Positions 26,302 through 35,227 of a stretch of 64,000 nt of DNA are shown here, piece by piece (positions within the stretch are counted from its first letter, which is position 1; every line of letters starts with the position of its first letter). Source of the DNA: Cellulomonas taurus (GTDB lineage: Bacteria > Actinomycetota > Actinomycetes > Actinomycetales > Cellulomonadaceae); NCBI RefSeq assembly GCF_012931845.1, contig NZ_CP051884.1, forward strand, positions 124,001 to 188,000. The letters are read 5' to 3'. The notes beneath the pieces were generated by a model that was not told where the DNA came from, made no database searches, and worked only from the letters and a program-made list of their open reading frames with translations. A program made the position numbers and the translations under genes.

Positions 26302-28811
26302 TGCTCCGGGTGGGCTGGCGGTCGGTGCGATCGCATGTCGGCCGGTTCCTGCTGTCGCTGCTGGCGGTGGCACTGGGGGTGGCATTCGTCGCCGGGACGT
26401 TCTCGCTGCGGTCGATGATGTCCGGCTCCTTCTCCGGGATCGTGGACTCCTCCGCACCGGGTGACGCCTATCTGCAGCCGCCGCCGGAGGAGAACGCCTC
26501 CGCGATCACCGGCAGTGCGGCGACGGTGCCGCTGTCCCTGGTGGACGAGGCGGCGGCGATCGACGGGGTGGCGGTGGCCCTGCCGACGCTCAGCGCGCCG
26601 GTGGTGCTGGTCGGCGCGGACGGCACCGCGGTGCAGAGCACCCAGGCGCCGAGCATGGCGATGCTCTGGAGCGAGGACGACCCGAAGTGGGGCACCGTCA
26701 CCGAGGGCCGCGGACCGCGTGACGCCTCGGAGATCGCGCTGGAGCAGGCGACCCTGGAGGCATCCGGTCTGCAGATCGGCGACCCGACCACGATCGTGCT
26801 CGCCGGGCAGCTCACCGACGTCACCGTGGTGGGCGCCATCGACCCGGAGGCCGCGATGCTGGGCGCCACCATCGTGATGCTGGACGCGGACAGCGGTCTC
26901 GCCCGGCTGGCCCCGGACGGTCGGATCGGCAGCGTGGAGATCTACGGCGAGGACGGGGTGGACCCGGACACGCTGGTGGCGCATCTCGCGCCGCTGACCG
27001 GCGACGATGTGCAGGCGGTCACCGGCGACACGCTGCGTGCCGACGCCAAGGCCCAGATCGACGACATGCTCGGCTTCGTCGTCACCTTCCTGCTCGTGTT
27101 CGCCGGGATCGCCCTGTTCGTCGGGGCGTTCATCATCTCGAACACCTTCGCGATGGCGGTGCGGCAGCGGATGCGCGAGTTCGCGCTGCTGCGGGCGGTC
27201 GGCGCCTCGCCGGCGCAGGTCTTCGCCTCGATCCTGGGGCAGGCGGCGATCGTGGGTCTGGCCGGGTCGGCGCTGGGCATCCTCGGCGGCCTGGGCCTGG
27301 TGCAGCTGCTGCGCGGCATCCTCGGCTCGGTCGGCATGGAGCTGGCCGGGGACCTGCCGGTGGACACCCTGACCATCGTGGTGTCGGTGCTGGTCGGCAC
27401 CGTGGTGAGCGTGCTCGCCGCGGCGATCCCGGCCCGGCGCGCGGCCCTGGTGCCGCCGGTCGAGGCGATGCGGGACGAGGTCGTCACCCCCGAACGCTCG
27501 CTGCGGCCGCGTGCCATCGGTGGTCTGGTGCTGGTCGCGCTCGGGTTGGCGGCGGTCGGCGGTGCCCTGGCACGGTCGGAGGCCGACTGGGCGCTGACCG
27601 CCGACGGGATCGGTGCCGGTGCGGTGCTGATCGGCGTGCTCATGCTGTCCCCGGTGCTGGCCCGGGCCGTGATCGGGGTGTTGGCCTGGCCGGTGGTCCG
27701 GGTGCTGCGGCCGGTGGGTCGGTTGGCCCGCGGCAACGTGGTCCGCAATCCGCGGCGCACCGCCAACACCGCTGGTGCGCTGATGATCGGGATGGCGCTG
27801 GTCGGTGCGGTCTCGGTGATCGCGCTGTCGGCCAAGAGCTCGGTCGGGTCGATCATCGAGCAGCAGACCGACGGCGACTTCGTGCTCAGCGAGATCTCCG
27901 GTGCGATCCCGAACGACCTGATCGCCGAGGTCGACGGCCTGCCCGACGTCTCGGCGGTGGACCCGGTGCGGTTCGGCATGGTCCCGGTCGACGGGAGCAC
28001 GAACTACCTGATCGGACTGCCGGACGGGGTGTTCGGCCGGTCGATCGACGTCGAGGTCGTGTCCGGGTCGTTGGCGGCGCTGGGCGAGGGCGAGCTGGTG
28101 CTCAAGCGGGAGACCGCCGAGGCCGACGGATGGCAGGTCGGTGACCGGGTGACGGTCGGTGACCGGGAGCTGACCGTCGGGGCGATCATCTCCACCGAGG
28201 TGCTCGGCCAGCCGTGGATGGTGCAGCAGTCGATCCTCGACCAGCTGGTGCCGACCGTGCAGCAGGGGTCGGATCTGGTGATCGTCCATGCGACCCCTGG
28301 CGCGGACCTGGACGCGGTGCGGACCGAGCTGACCGACGCCGCCCGCCCGTTCGTGGTGGTCGCGGTGATGTCGGCGCAGGAGTGGACCTCGTCGATGGCG
28401 GACCGGGTCGATCAGATCCTGGTCATCATGTACGCGCTGCTCGGCCTGTCGGTGGTGATCGCGGTGCTCGGCATCGTGAACACCCTCGCGCTGTCGGTCA
28501 TCGAACGAACCCGGGAGATCGGCCTGCTGCGGGCGGTGGGGCTGGGCCGGTTGCAGCTGTCCGGGACCGTGGTGGTCGAATCGGTGCTGACCGCCGTCTT
28601 CGGCACCGTGGTCGGCCTGGTGATCGGCGTCGGCCTGGCGGCCACCCTGCCCAGCCTGCTCGAGGACCAGGGCTTCAGTTCGCTGTCGATCCCGTGGGGT
28701 GACCTGGCCGGGATGATCGTGCTCGCCCTGGTGGTCGGGGTGGTCGCGGCGCTGTGGCCCGCCGCCCGGGCGGCCCGGATGAAGGTGCTGGACTCGATCG
28801 GTTACGAGTGA
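26301..28811 (+). CDS. ABC transporter permease with two FtsX domains
   Basis: 836 residues: N-terminal membrane helix, a large extracellular domain (about 40-240), three helices of the first FtsX domain (about 255-380), a helix pair near 410-450, a second extracellular domain and the second FtsX domain (about 710-830). Partner of the ATPase just upstream. Such exporters act on lipoproteins, lipids or peptides, or signal envelope stress; the substrate is not identifiable. Followed by a strong terminator shared with zwf. Confidence 0.93.
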   Translation: MLRVGWRSVRSHVGRFLLSLLAVALGVAFVAGTFSLRSMMSGSFSGIVDSSAPGDAYLQPPPEENASAITGSAATVPLSLVDEAAAIDGVAVALPTLSAPVVLVGADGTAVQSTQAPSMAMLWSEDDPKWGTVTEGRGPRDASEIALEQATLEASGLQIGDPTTIVLAGQLTDVTVVGAIDPEAAMLGATIVMLDADSGLARLAPDGRIGSVEIYGEDGVDPDTLVAHLAPLTGDDVQAVTGDTLRADAKAQIDDMLGFVVTFLLVFAGIALFVGAFIISNTFAMAVRQRMREFALLRAVGASPAQVFASILGQAAIVGLAGSALGILGGLGLVQLLRGILGSVGMELAGDLPVDTLTIVVSVLVGTVVSVLAAAIPARRAALVPPVEAMRDEVVTPERSLRPRAIGGLVLVALGLAAVGGALARSEADWALTADGIGAGAVLIGVLMLSPVLARAVIGVLAWPVVRVLRPVGRLARGNVVRNPRRTANTAGALMIGMALVGAVSVIALSAKSSVGSIIEQQTDGDFVLSEISGAIPNDLIAEVDGLPDVSAVDPVRFGMVPVDGSTNYLIGLPDGVFGRSIDVEVVSGSLAALGEGELVLKRETAEADGWQVGDRVTVGDRELTVGAIISTEVLGQPWMVQQSILDQLVPTVQQGSDLVIVHATPGADLDAVRTELTDAARPFVVVAVMSAQEWTSSMADRVDQILVIMYALLGLSVVIAVLGIVNTLALSVIERTREIGLLRAVGLGRLQLSGTVVVESVLTAVFGTVVGLVIGVGLAATLPSLLEDQGFSSLSIPWGDLAGMIVLALVVGVVAALWPAARAARMKVLDSIGYE

Positions 28812-28887
28812 CCCCGATGGGAGGGCCGCGAGAAAAACGGCCGGTGTCGGCTGATGCGCCCTGAGTGACGCGTCGCAGCGGCCACAC

Positions 28888-28922
28888 GGGGCGGGACCGG
28901 CTACCCCAGCCGGCCCCGCCCC
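28888..28922. terminator. Bidirectional terminator hairpin between permease and zwf
   Basis: 15-bp arms GGGGCGGGACCGGCT (28888-28902) and AGCCGGCCCCGCCCC (28908-28922) with one mismatch and a 5-nt loop; lies between convergent stops. No U-tract, as is common in high-GC Actinobacteria. Confidence 0.7.
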
Positions 28923-28928
28923 GCTTCG

Positions 28929-30398
28929 TCAGTCCTCCGGGTGCGGGTTCGACCGGTCGCCCAGCACCCAGCCGTCCGGCCCGGCGAGCCGGTCGGCCGC
29001 CGCCGGACCCCAGCCGCCCGGCGCGTACTCCTCCGGTGCTGGGCGGCCCGGCCCCTGCAACGGGGCGAAGGCCCGCCAGGCGGAGCGCAGCCCTTCCGGG
29101 GTGGTGAAGAGCGACCGGTCGCCGACCAACACGTCGTGCAGCAGCGACGCATACGCCGTCAACGGGTGACCGTCGACGTCGTCCAGGGCGAGCGAGGCGG
29201 TGCCGGTCGCCAGTCGCAGCTCGGGTCCGGGCCGCTTGACGGTGGTGGTCACCTCGATCGCGCCGTCGCCGGCCAGTGACAGGCTGATCCGCCCAGGACC
29301 GGCCGGTTCGCCGAACAGCTCGTCCGGCGTCCGCAGCACCAGCGTGACCTGCTGCGCCGAGCGGGCCATCTTCTTGCCGGTGCGCAGCAGGAAGGGCACC
29401 CCGCGCCACCGGTCGTTGTCCACCCACAGGCGGGCGGCCACGAAGGTGTCGGTCTGCGAGTCGTCGGCCACCTCGTCGATGTCCCGGTAGCCGCGGAACT
29501 GCCCGAGCACCACGTCCTGCTCCGGGTCCAGCGGCCGGAAACAGGCGATCACGTCCTCCCGCGCTGCCGCCAGGTGCTCGGCGTCGAACCGGGCCGGCGG
29601 CTCCATCGCGACCTCGGCGGCGACCTGGAACAGATGGGTGACCAGCATGTCGAGGGCGGCACCGGTGGCGTCGTAGAACTCGGCGCGGTCGGCGACGTCC
29701 AGCGTCTCCGGCAGGTCGATCTGCACCTCGGTGACGTGCCGGTTGTTCCACATCCCGCCGAAGAGCTCGTTGCCGAACCGCAGCACGTGCAGGTTCTGGG
29801 TCGCCTCCTTGCCGAGGAAGTGGTCGATCCGGAACACCTGCTCCTCGTCCAGCACCTCGTGCACCAGGGTGTCGAGCTCCTCGAAGGACTCCGGCGAGGT
29901 GCCGTAGGGCTTCTCGTAGACCACGCGGATGCCGTCGGTCAGGTCGTGGGTTCGTAGACCGCGGGTGGTGGGCTCGAAGGCACTCGGCGGGACCGCGAGG
30001 TAGTGCACGACGGTCGGGGCCGGGTCGCCGTCCAGGTCCGCGGTGGCCTGGGCGATGGCGTCCACCAGCTCGCCCGGGTCGTCGCCGTCGAAGCTGCGCG
30101 CGTAGCGCAGGTGTCCGTCCAGGGCGTGCGGGTCGGTGTCGTCCGACCCGAACTCGCGCAGGGCGTCCTGCACCAGCGCGGTGAAGTCGTCGTCGCTGAC
30201 GTCCCGGCGGCCGGTGCCGAGCAGCAGCCATCGGTCGGACAGCAGCCCGGCGGACGCCAGGTCGGCCAGGGCCGGGAGCACCAGCCGCTTGGCGAGGTCC
30301 CCGCGGGCGCCGTGCAGCACCAGCAGGACCGGAGGCAGCGGATCGGGTGCGGGGGTGGTCGAGGTGGACGTGCTGGTCTCCGCGTGCTGGTGCTGCAC
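28929..30398 (-). CDS. zwf: Glucose-6-phosphate dehydrogenase
   Basis: Oxidises glucose 6-phosphate to 6-phosphogluconolactone, first step of the oxidative pentose phosphate pathway. 489 residues: nucleotide-binding GARGDLAKRL, EKPYG, and the active-site block RIDHFLGKE with the catalytic His. The GTG at 30398 is chosen over a long Arg/Pro/Thr-rich in-frame extension because GGAGG lies 4 nt upstream. The usual partners (opcA, gnd, tal, tkt) are absent, so this may be a second, stand-alone copy. Preceded 17 bp upstream by an MT0933-like gene on the same strand, possibly co-transcribed. Confidence 0.95.
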   Translation of the reverse strand: MQHQHAETSTSTSTTPAPDPLPPVLLVLHGARGDLAKRLVLPALADLASAGLLSDRWLLLGTGRRDVSDDDFTALVQDALREFGSDDTDPHALDGHLRYARSFDGDDPGELVDAIAQATADLDGDPAPTVVHYLAVPPSAFEPTTRGLRTHDLTDGIRVVYEKPYGTSPESFEELDTLVHEVLDEEQVFRIDHFLGKEATQNLHVLRFGNELFGGMWNNRHVTEVQIDLPETLDVADRAEFYDATGAALDMLVTHLFQVAAEVAMEPPARFDAEHLAAAREDVIACFRPLDPEQDVVLGQFRGYRDIDEVADDSQTDTFVAARLWVDNDRWRGVPFLLRTGKKMARSAQQVTLVLRTPDELFGEPAGPGRISLSLAGDGAIEVTTTVKRPGPELRLATGTASLALDDVDGHPLTAYASLLHDVLVGDRSLFTTPEGLRSAWRAFAPLQGPGRPAPEEYAPGGWGPAAADRLAGPDGWVLGDRSNPHPED

Positions 30399-30414
30399 GG
30401 GGCCTCCGTTCAGG

Positions 30415-30783
30415 TCAGTGCGTGGTGCCGGGACGGTCGGTGTCCGTGCTGTCGGCGTGACGGCCGGGCGTGGGCGGTGTGGGGCCCGGGTTCGCGTGCG
30501 GGTGGGTGGCGCCGGGCGCGTCGTCGGGCGTGCTGTGCGTGCCGTGCGCGCCGGTCTGATTGGGCGCACCGGTCTGGTTGGGCGTCGCGGCGTCCCGGTG
30601 ACCGTCGGCCTGCTTGCTCAGGAAGTCCTTGGCCTTGTCGACGGCGGAGTCGATCTTGCGATCGGTCCCCGGCGAGGTGCGGGACTTCACCGCGTCCGCT
30701 GCCTTGTCCAGCGCCCCGGCGACCTGCTCCTCCCGGCCCGCGAGCGCGTGCTTCGCCTTGTCCACGTAGTCGCCGATGCCCAT
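30415..30783 (-). CDS. MT0933-like (Rv0909 family) antitoxin-type protein with extended tail
   Basis: 122 residues. The first ~60 match the MT0933/Rv0909 family: MGIGDYVDKAKHALAGREEQ and KIDSAVDKAKDFLSKQAD, amphipathic helices. The last ~60 are disordered, Thr/Pro/His/Gly-rich with a repeated PNQTGA. Annotated in the family as an antitoxin, but no toxin-sized partner lies next to it; the neighbour is zwf. It may instead be a stress-related small protein. ATG with GAGGAG upstream. Confidence 0.75.
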   Translation of the reverse strand: MGIGDYVDKAKHALAGREEQVAGALDKAADAVKSRTSPGTDRKIDSAVDKAKDFLSKQADGHRDAATPNQTGAPNQTGAHGTHSTPDDAPGATHPHANPGPTPPTPGRHADSTDTDRPGTTH

Positions 30784-30958
30784 GACCTGCTCCTCACTGG
30801 TGGGGAACGCCGGCTCGGCGCCGACGTGGATCGAGTCAACGCGTGGGCGGCGACACCCGCAACCGCTGTCAGGACCGGCTGGGGACCACCGGTCGGGGAG
30901 GTCGGATGGGGACAGGTGAACGTCCCGGGAAGATCACCCCTGGGGATCGGACGCCCCG

Positions 30959-30964
30959 TACGCT
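30959..30964 (+). promoter_or_regulatory. -10 element for leaderless LmeA-like transcript
   Basis: TACGCT, 7 nt before the GTG at 30972. Confidence 0.4.
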
Positions 30965-30971
30965 CGGGGCC

Positions 30972-31676
30972 GTGTCTGCCGAACGTCGCCGCCGTCGCGG
31001 GTGCCTGGTCACCTTCGTGCTCGCCCTGCTGCTGCTCGGCGGGGGAACGCTGCTCGCCGAGTACGCCAGTCGGTCGCTGGTCCAGAGCGTGGCCACCGAT
31101 GCGCTGCGCAACGGCCTGCACACCGACACCAGCATCGATGTGGAGGTGCCGGAACACCCGGTGCTGCCGCAACTGATCCGCGGCGAGCTGACCGACGTCC
31201 GGGTGCAGGCCGACACCGCGCGGATCCGAGGCATCGACATCGTCGACCTGCAGGCGCAGGCGTCCGGGGTACGGATCCGCGGGGAGCGTGGGGCCGACGA
31301 CGTGACCGTCACCGGGACGTTGCCGACGGACACCCTGCAGTCGTTGCTCGCCGAGCGCACCGGATGGGATCTCGACCTGGCCGAGCAGGACGGGCAACTG
31401 GTGCTCTCCGGCGAGGCGCTGGGCGTGCCGGTCACCGCGTCGTTGCAGGTCGGCGCCGTCGACGGCGCCCTGTCCGCCACCATCACCCAGGCCACGCTCG
31501 GCGGGTTCACCATCGACGCGTTGCAGCTGCCGCTCGGGCTGAACGACCAGCTGGGCGACCTGGCAGGGATCACCGATCAGCTCGCGGCGCAGGCGACCAT
31601 CACCGACGCACAGGTCGTGGCCGGTGGCCTGCGGGTGACCCTGACCCTGCACGACGTCCTGCTGGCCGACCTGTGA
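30972..31676 (+). CDS. LmeA-like phospholipid-binding protein (DUF2993)
   Basis: 234 residues: short basic N-terminus (AERRRRRG), one membrane helix (CLVTFVLALLLLGGGTLLAEY), then a beta-rich domain with alternating hydrophobic strands typical of DUF2993 lipid-binding proteins of the cell envelope (LmeA is needed for lipomannan elongation in mycobacteria). GTG at 30972 is preferred because a -10 sits 7 nt upstream; an ATG at 30906 behind GGGGAGG would add 22 residues. Followed on the same strand by an M50-type membrane protease. Confidence 0.8.
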   Translation: MSAERRRRRGCLVTFVLALLLLGGGTLLAEYASRSLVQSVATDALRNGLHTDTSIDVEVPEHPVLPQLIRGELTDVRVQADTARIRGIDIVDLQAQASGVRIRGERGADDVTVTGTLPTDTLQSLLAERTGWDLDLAEQDGQLVLSGEALGVPVTASLQVGAVDGALSATITQATLGGFTIDALQLPLGLNDQLGDLAGITDQLAAQATITDAQVVAGGLRVTLTLHDVLLADL

Positions 31677-31767
31677 CGGTGGCCCACCCTGACGACTCCG
31701 TGCGCCAGGGGTCGACCGTGCCGGAGCCTGCCCGTGTGCCGCCGACTCCGCCGTCGGGCGAGCGACG

Positions 31768-32496
31768 GTGACCGACCTGCTGGCCGAGATCTGGCGCCGG
31801 GCGACCACGGTGCAGCCCACCGCCGACCCCGCCGTGGTGCTCGGCACCTTGGCCGTCGTGCTGGTCGCGCTGCTGCTGCCCCGGGCATGGCATCTGACCC
31901 GGCATCTGCTGACGATCGTGCACGAGGCGTCGCATGCGCTGGTCGCCGTGCTGTCGGGTCGTCGCCTGGCCGGGGTGCGCCTGCACTCGGACACCTCGGG
32001 GCTCACGGTGTCGGTGGGCAGACCGCGGGGACCGGGCATGGTGGCGACCGCCTTCGCCGGGTACCCGGGTCCGGCGGTGCTCGGGCTGGGGGCCGCGTGG
32101 CTGCTGGGTCGGGGCTACGCGGTCGGGCTGCTCTGGCTGCTGCTGATCGCACTCGCGCTGCTGCTGGTGCAGATCCGGAACTGGTACGGGCTGTGGGCGG
32201 TGCTGGTCACCGGTGTGCTGCTGGTCGCGGTGAGCTGGTGGGGGACGGCGGCGGTGCAGGTGGGGGTCGCCTACGCGGTGACCTGGTTCCTGCTGCTCGG
32301 TGCGCCACGGGCGGTGCTGGAGATGCAGGCGGGGCGCCGACGGGGTGGGCGCGGCGCCGGAGGATCGGATGCCGACGTGCTGGCCCGGATCACGCCGTTG
32401 CCCGGCGGATTCTGGGTGGTCGCGCTGCTGATGGTGTGTCTGGCGGCGCTGGCGGTGGGCGGCTGGTGGCTGCTCACCGGCACGGTGCTGCCCTGA
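31768..32496 (+). CDS. M50-family membrane metalloprotease-like protein
   Basis: 242 residues with about six membrane helices. The zinc motif HEASH (H52, E53, H56) lies in the second helix, as in the M50B group; a second short motif (GYPGPAVLG) follows. Site-2-type proteases cut within the membrane, but this subgroup is largely uncharacterised. GTG start. It lies 91 bp after the LmeA-like gene and convergent with the HNH gene. Confidence 0.8.
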   Translation: MTDLLAEIWRRATTVQPTADPAVVLGTLAVVLVALLLPRAWHLTRHLLTIVHEASHALVAVLSGRRLAGVRLHSDTSGLTVSVGRPRGPGMVATAFAGYPGPAVLGLGAAWLLGRGYAVGLLWLLLIALALLLVQIRNWYGLWAVLVTGVLLVAVSWWGTAAVQVGVAYAVTWFLLLGAPRAVLEMQAGRRRGGRGAGGSDADVLARITPLPGGFWVVALLMVCLAALAVGGWWLLTGTVLP

Positions 32497-32508
32497 CCGG
32501 ACCGAGCC

Positions 32509-33234
32509 TCAGTCCACGGTGACGCAGGAGTCCAGCTGCCGGTCCATCGCGTCCGCCTCGGCCTGGGTGACCCACAGGCCGTAGGCGGCCTTCACCCGGA
32601 TCTGCTGCACGACGTAGGCGCACCGGAAGCCGGTGCTGGGCGGCAGCCAGGTCGCGGCGTCACCGGCCCCCTTGGCCTGGTTGATCGGGCCGTCCACCGC
32701 GAGCAGGTTGGCCGGGTCGTTCGCGAACCGGGTGCGGGTCGCGGTGTCCCACTGCTGGGCGCCCTTCTGCCACGCGTCGGAGAGGGCGACCACGTGGTCG
32801 ATCTGCACCCGGGCGCTGTCGGGTCCGCGCTCGAAGTCGATGGTGTCTCCGCCGTAGGGGTCGTCCAGCGTCCCGGTGAGGACCACGCAGTCGTGGGTGC
32901 CGTCCTCGAAGGTCAGGTCGGTGAGGTCGCGGGCCAGGATGTCGTTGCGGGTGTCGCAGCCGTTGTGGTCGACATCCGCCCACGCGGCGCCGAAGGCGTC
33001 CCGGCTGTACCCGGTGCTGGGTGCCCGGCCCTTGATCGCGAGCCCGGCGAGTTCCTGCTCCGCCCGGTGGAGGTCGGCGGCGGCGATCGGGAACCGCGCG
33101 GAGTCCTGATGCTCCTGCCAGGCGGGCACCCCGGCGCCGGCGGCGACCGCCACGACCAAGAGGAACAGCAGCCAGCCGAGGCGGGTTCGGGAACGGGCGG
33201 GCCGGGGACGCGGAGCACGGGTGGAGCGAGGCAC
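32509..33234 (-). CDS. Secreted or membrane-anchored HNH nuclease (GmrSD C-terminal/DUF1524 type)
   Basis: 241 residues: basic N-terminus, one membrane helix or signal (LGWLLFLLVVAVAAGAGVPAW), then an extracytoplasmic HNH domain: YSRDAFG, DHNGCDTRNDIL, VQIDHVVALSDAW and NLLAVDGPINQAKG. The IDHVVAL His and the N..N pair form the metal site. Proteins like this are common in Actinobacteria as secreted nucleases, perhaps for nutrient use or competition. GTG start at 33234 chosen to begin just before the basic stretch; the ribosome binding site is weak. Confidence 0.85.
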   Translation of the reverse strand: MPRSTRAPRPRPARSRTRLGWLLFLLVVAVAAGAGVPAWQEHQDSARFPIAAADLHRAEQELAGLAIKGRAPSTGYSRDAFGAAWADVDHNGCDTRNDILARDLTDLTFEDGTHDCVVLTGTLDDPYGGDTIDFERGPDSARVQIDHVVALSDAWQKGAQQWDTATRTRFANDPANLLAVDGPINQAKGAGDAATWLPPSTGFRCAYVVQQIRVKAAYGLWVTQAEADAMDRQLDSCVTVD

Positions 33235-33425
33235 CGGCGAACCCTGACACACGTCGCCCACATCCCCGTACGCGCATCCGGTCGGCGCACTCACCCCGCG
33301 CCCCCGCCAGGACCGGCGCGCGCCGACCGGCTCCGAGCGACGCGGGTCGACCGCTCGGGGTGCCCCCACACCGCATCTGCACCGCGACGGCCCAGGAGGC
33401 GCACCCGTGGCCGTATCCGCCTCCG

Positions 33426-33431
33426 TAGGGT
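33426..33431 (+). promoter_or_regulatory. -10 element for leaderless DUF2809 transcript
   Basis: TAGGGT, 7 nt before the ATG at 33439. Confidence 0.4.
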
Positions 33432-33438
33432 CCTGGCC

Positions 33439-33870
33439 ATGACACCACCGCCGCGCGGCCGCGCTGTTCGACAGCGGACCGCTGTGGCGCTGCTGCTCGT
33501 GGTCGGACTCGGACTCGCCGTCAGCCGCGTGCCCGGGGCCGGATTCGCCGGTGACGCGCTGTACGCGGTGATGGCGGTCGTGCTCGCCCGCTTGCTGCTG
33601 CCGGGCCGGTCGTGGCGCTGGCACGCGGCGCTGGGGTGGGGGTGGTGTGTGGCGGTGGAGTTCCTGCAGGCGACCGGGATCCCGGCGACGATCGCGGCCG
33701 CGGTCCCGGCCGCGCGCCTGGTGCTGGGCACCACCTTCGTCCCGGTGGACCTGGTGGCGTACACGGTGGGCGCTCTGGGGTGTGCCGCGGTCATCGTGCG
33801 GTCCTCCCGGTGGTCGTCGGTCCCGAGAGCGTGGCGGCGGTCAGCCGAGCAGGTCGACCCCCGGCACTGA
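33439..33870 (+). CDS. DUF2809 membrane protein
   Basis: 143 residues with four membrane helices; GFAGDALYAVMA and VEFLQATG correspond to the conserved blocks of DUF2809 (YAGDxLxA and VExxQL), and LVLGTTFVPVDLVAY to the third. Function unknown; the fold is reminiscent of VanZ-like proteins. Starts at ATG with a -10 element 7 nt upstream and no ribosome binding site, so probably leaderless. Confidence 0.8.
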   Translation: MTPPPRGRAVRQRTAVALLLVVGLGLAVSRVPGAGFAGDALYAVMAVVLARLLLPGRSWRWHAALGWGWCVAVEFLQATGIPATIAAAVPAARLVLGTTFVPVDLVAYTVGALGCAAVIVRSSRWSSVPRAWRRSAEQVDPRH

Positions 33871-33945
33871 CAGCCTGGGGACGACGGCCGCTCGGCCGCA
33901 CCGGTGGACAACGGCTCGATCGCTACCGCCGCGACCCCGCCCCGG

Positions 33946-34953
33946 TCACCGCAGCAGCCAGTCCGGTGTCCGCAGGTACCGCTCCGCGACCAGCACCGCC
34001 CCGTCGCCGACCGCTGCCCCGCGCCCCAGCAACTGGAGCTGCCGCATCACCACCAGCGCACACGCCACTTCGATGTCACCTCCGGTCAGGGGCCGGACCC
34101 GCTGGTACCCGGTCGCCCACGCCTGGGCGAGATCGGTCGCCGACCCCGACGCCGCGAGGCCCGACAGCGCCGCCGCGAGGTCGAACATGAACCAGCTGAA
34201 CCCGCAGTTCTCGAAGTCGATCACCGCCACCCCGTCTGGCCAGAGCATCACCTTCTCCGGCCGCAGGTCGCCGTGCACCAGCCCCCAGGAGTCCGGTGCA
34301 CGGGAGGCGTGGCGCAGCACGTCCAGCGCCTGCTGCTCGGCCCGCAGCAGCACCGGGTCCACCCCGTCCCGGCGCCAGTTGCCCCAGCGCGCGTCCGGGC
34401 CCACCAGATCGACGGTGTCCCAGGTCGGTCGGACGAAGTCGCGTGGCCGGTGGAAGCCGAGGGCGTGTTCGTGCATCCGGGCGGCGGTGCTGCCCAGCAG
34501 GGCGAGTGCGGCCAAGGGGTCTGCTGCCCGGTCCACCTCGTCGCGCAGCGAGTGGTCGCCCGCCCAGGTGGTGGTCAGGCACACCCAGTGCCGGTCGTCG
34601 TCGTCGGCGAGCAGTGCCACGTCCCGGCCGTCGCAGGGGGTGATCACGGCGGGCACGTGCACCACCCCGGCGGCGTCGAGGTCGGTCATCCAGGCGACCT
34701 CGGACTCGGCGACCGCGGTGTCCTCCATGTAGGGCGGCACCGAGATCCGGGTGACCGCCACCGGCTGCCCGTCGACCAGGATCAGGAAGCTGGCGTGCAG
34801 GTCGGCGGCGATCAGCCGGAGCCGGGTGCGTCCGGGCTCCCACCCCCAGGCCGCGCACAGTCCGTCCCGCAGCCAGCCCGGTGGTCGGCCTCGGGCGACC
34901 AGCCCGGCCACCGGTCCCGCCCGGTGTGGCACTCGCCCCGTCGTGGTGCTCAT
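33946..34953 (-). CDS. Aminoglycoside phosphotransferase-fold protein
   Basis: 335 residues from an ATG behind GGGGGG. APH/choline-kinase fold: N-lobe with FLILVDGQPVAVTRIS, hinge, catalytic loop WGLVHGDLRPEKVML and metal loop VAVIDFENC. The catalytic Asp of HGD and the metal-binding Asp of IDFE are kept, but the Asn expected five residues after the catalytic Asp (HGDxxxxN) is Lys here. Substrate unknown; homologues act on many small molecules, and there is no evidence for antibiotic resistance. A 274-bp gap upstream separates it from the divergent aminopeptidase gene. Confidence 0.8.
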   Translation of the reverse strand: MSTTTGRVPHRAGPVAGLVARGRPPGWLRDGLCAAWGWEPGRTRLRLIAADLHASFLILVDGQPVAVTRISVPPYMEDTAVAESEVAWMTDLDAAGVVHVPAVITPCDGRDVALLADDDDRHWVCLTTTWAGDHSLRDEVDRAADPLAALALLGSTAARMHEHALGFHRPRDFVRPTWDTVDLVGPDARWGNWRRDGVDPVLLRAEQQALDVLRHASRAPDSWGLVHGDLRPEKVMLWPDGVAVIDFENCGFSWFMFDLAAALSGLAASGSATDLAQAWATGYQRVRPLTGGDIEVACALVVMRQLQLLGRGAAVGDGAVLVAERYLRTPDWLLR

Positions 34954-35215
34954 CGTCGACCCCCCGCTCGCCCGTCGGTTGCGCCGAGTGTCCGGACCGT
35001 GGGCCGGGATGGACAAGGCGCCGACGGCCGATTTCACGCAGGTGTTACCCCATCCCGGCGGGGTGACGCTGGGGAAACACGGTGGACGCACGCGCCCAAC
35101 ACGGGCGGTTCCGCGCGCGGACCCGAGGGGTGACGGTGGCGGCCGGTCGTGCCGCGCCGAGGACCGGGTGGCGGCCTGCGGGTCGGTGATGATGTGCGGC
35201 CCCGGTCGCCCCACC

Positions 35216-35221
35216 TACGCT
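35216..35221 (+). promoter_or_regulatory. -10 element for leaderless aminopeptidase transcript
   Basis: TACGCT, 6 nt before the GTG at 35228. Confidence 0.4.
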
Positions 35222-35227
35222 GGCGCG

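Noticed and set aside
33946..34953. Aminoglycoside resistance gene
   Set aside because: The fold covers many small-molecule kinases, the HGDxxxxN Asn is missing, and nothing in context points to antibiotics.
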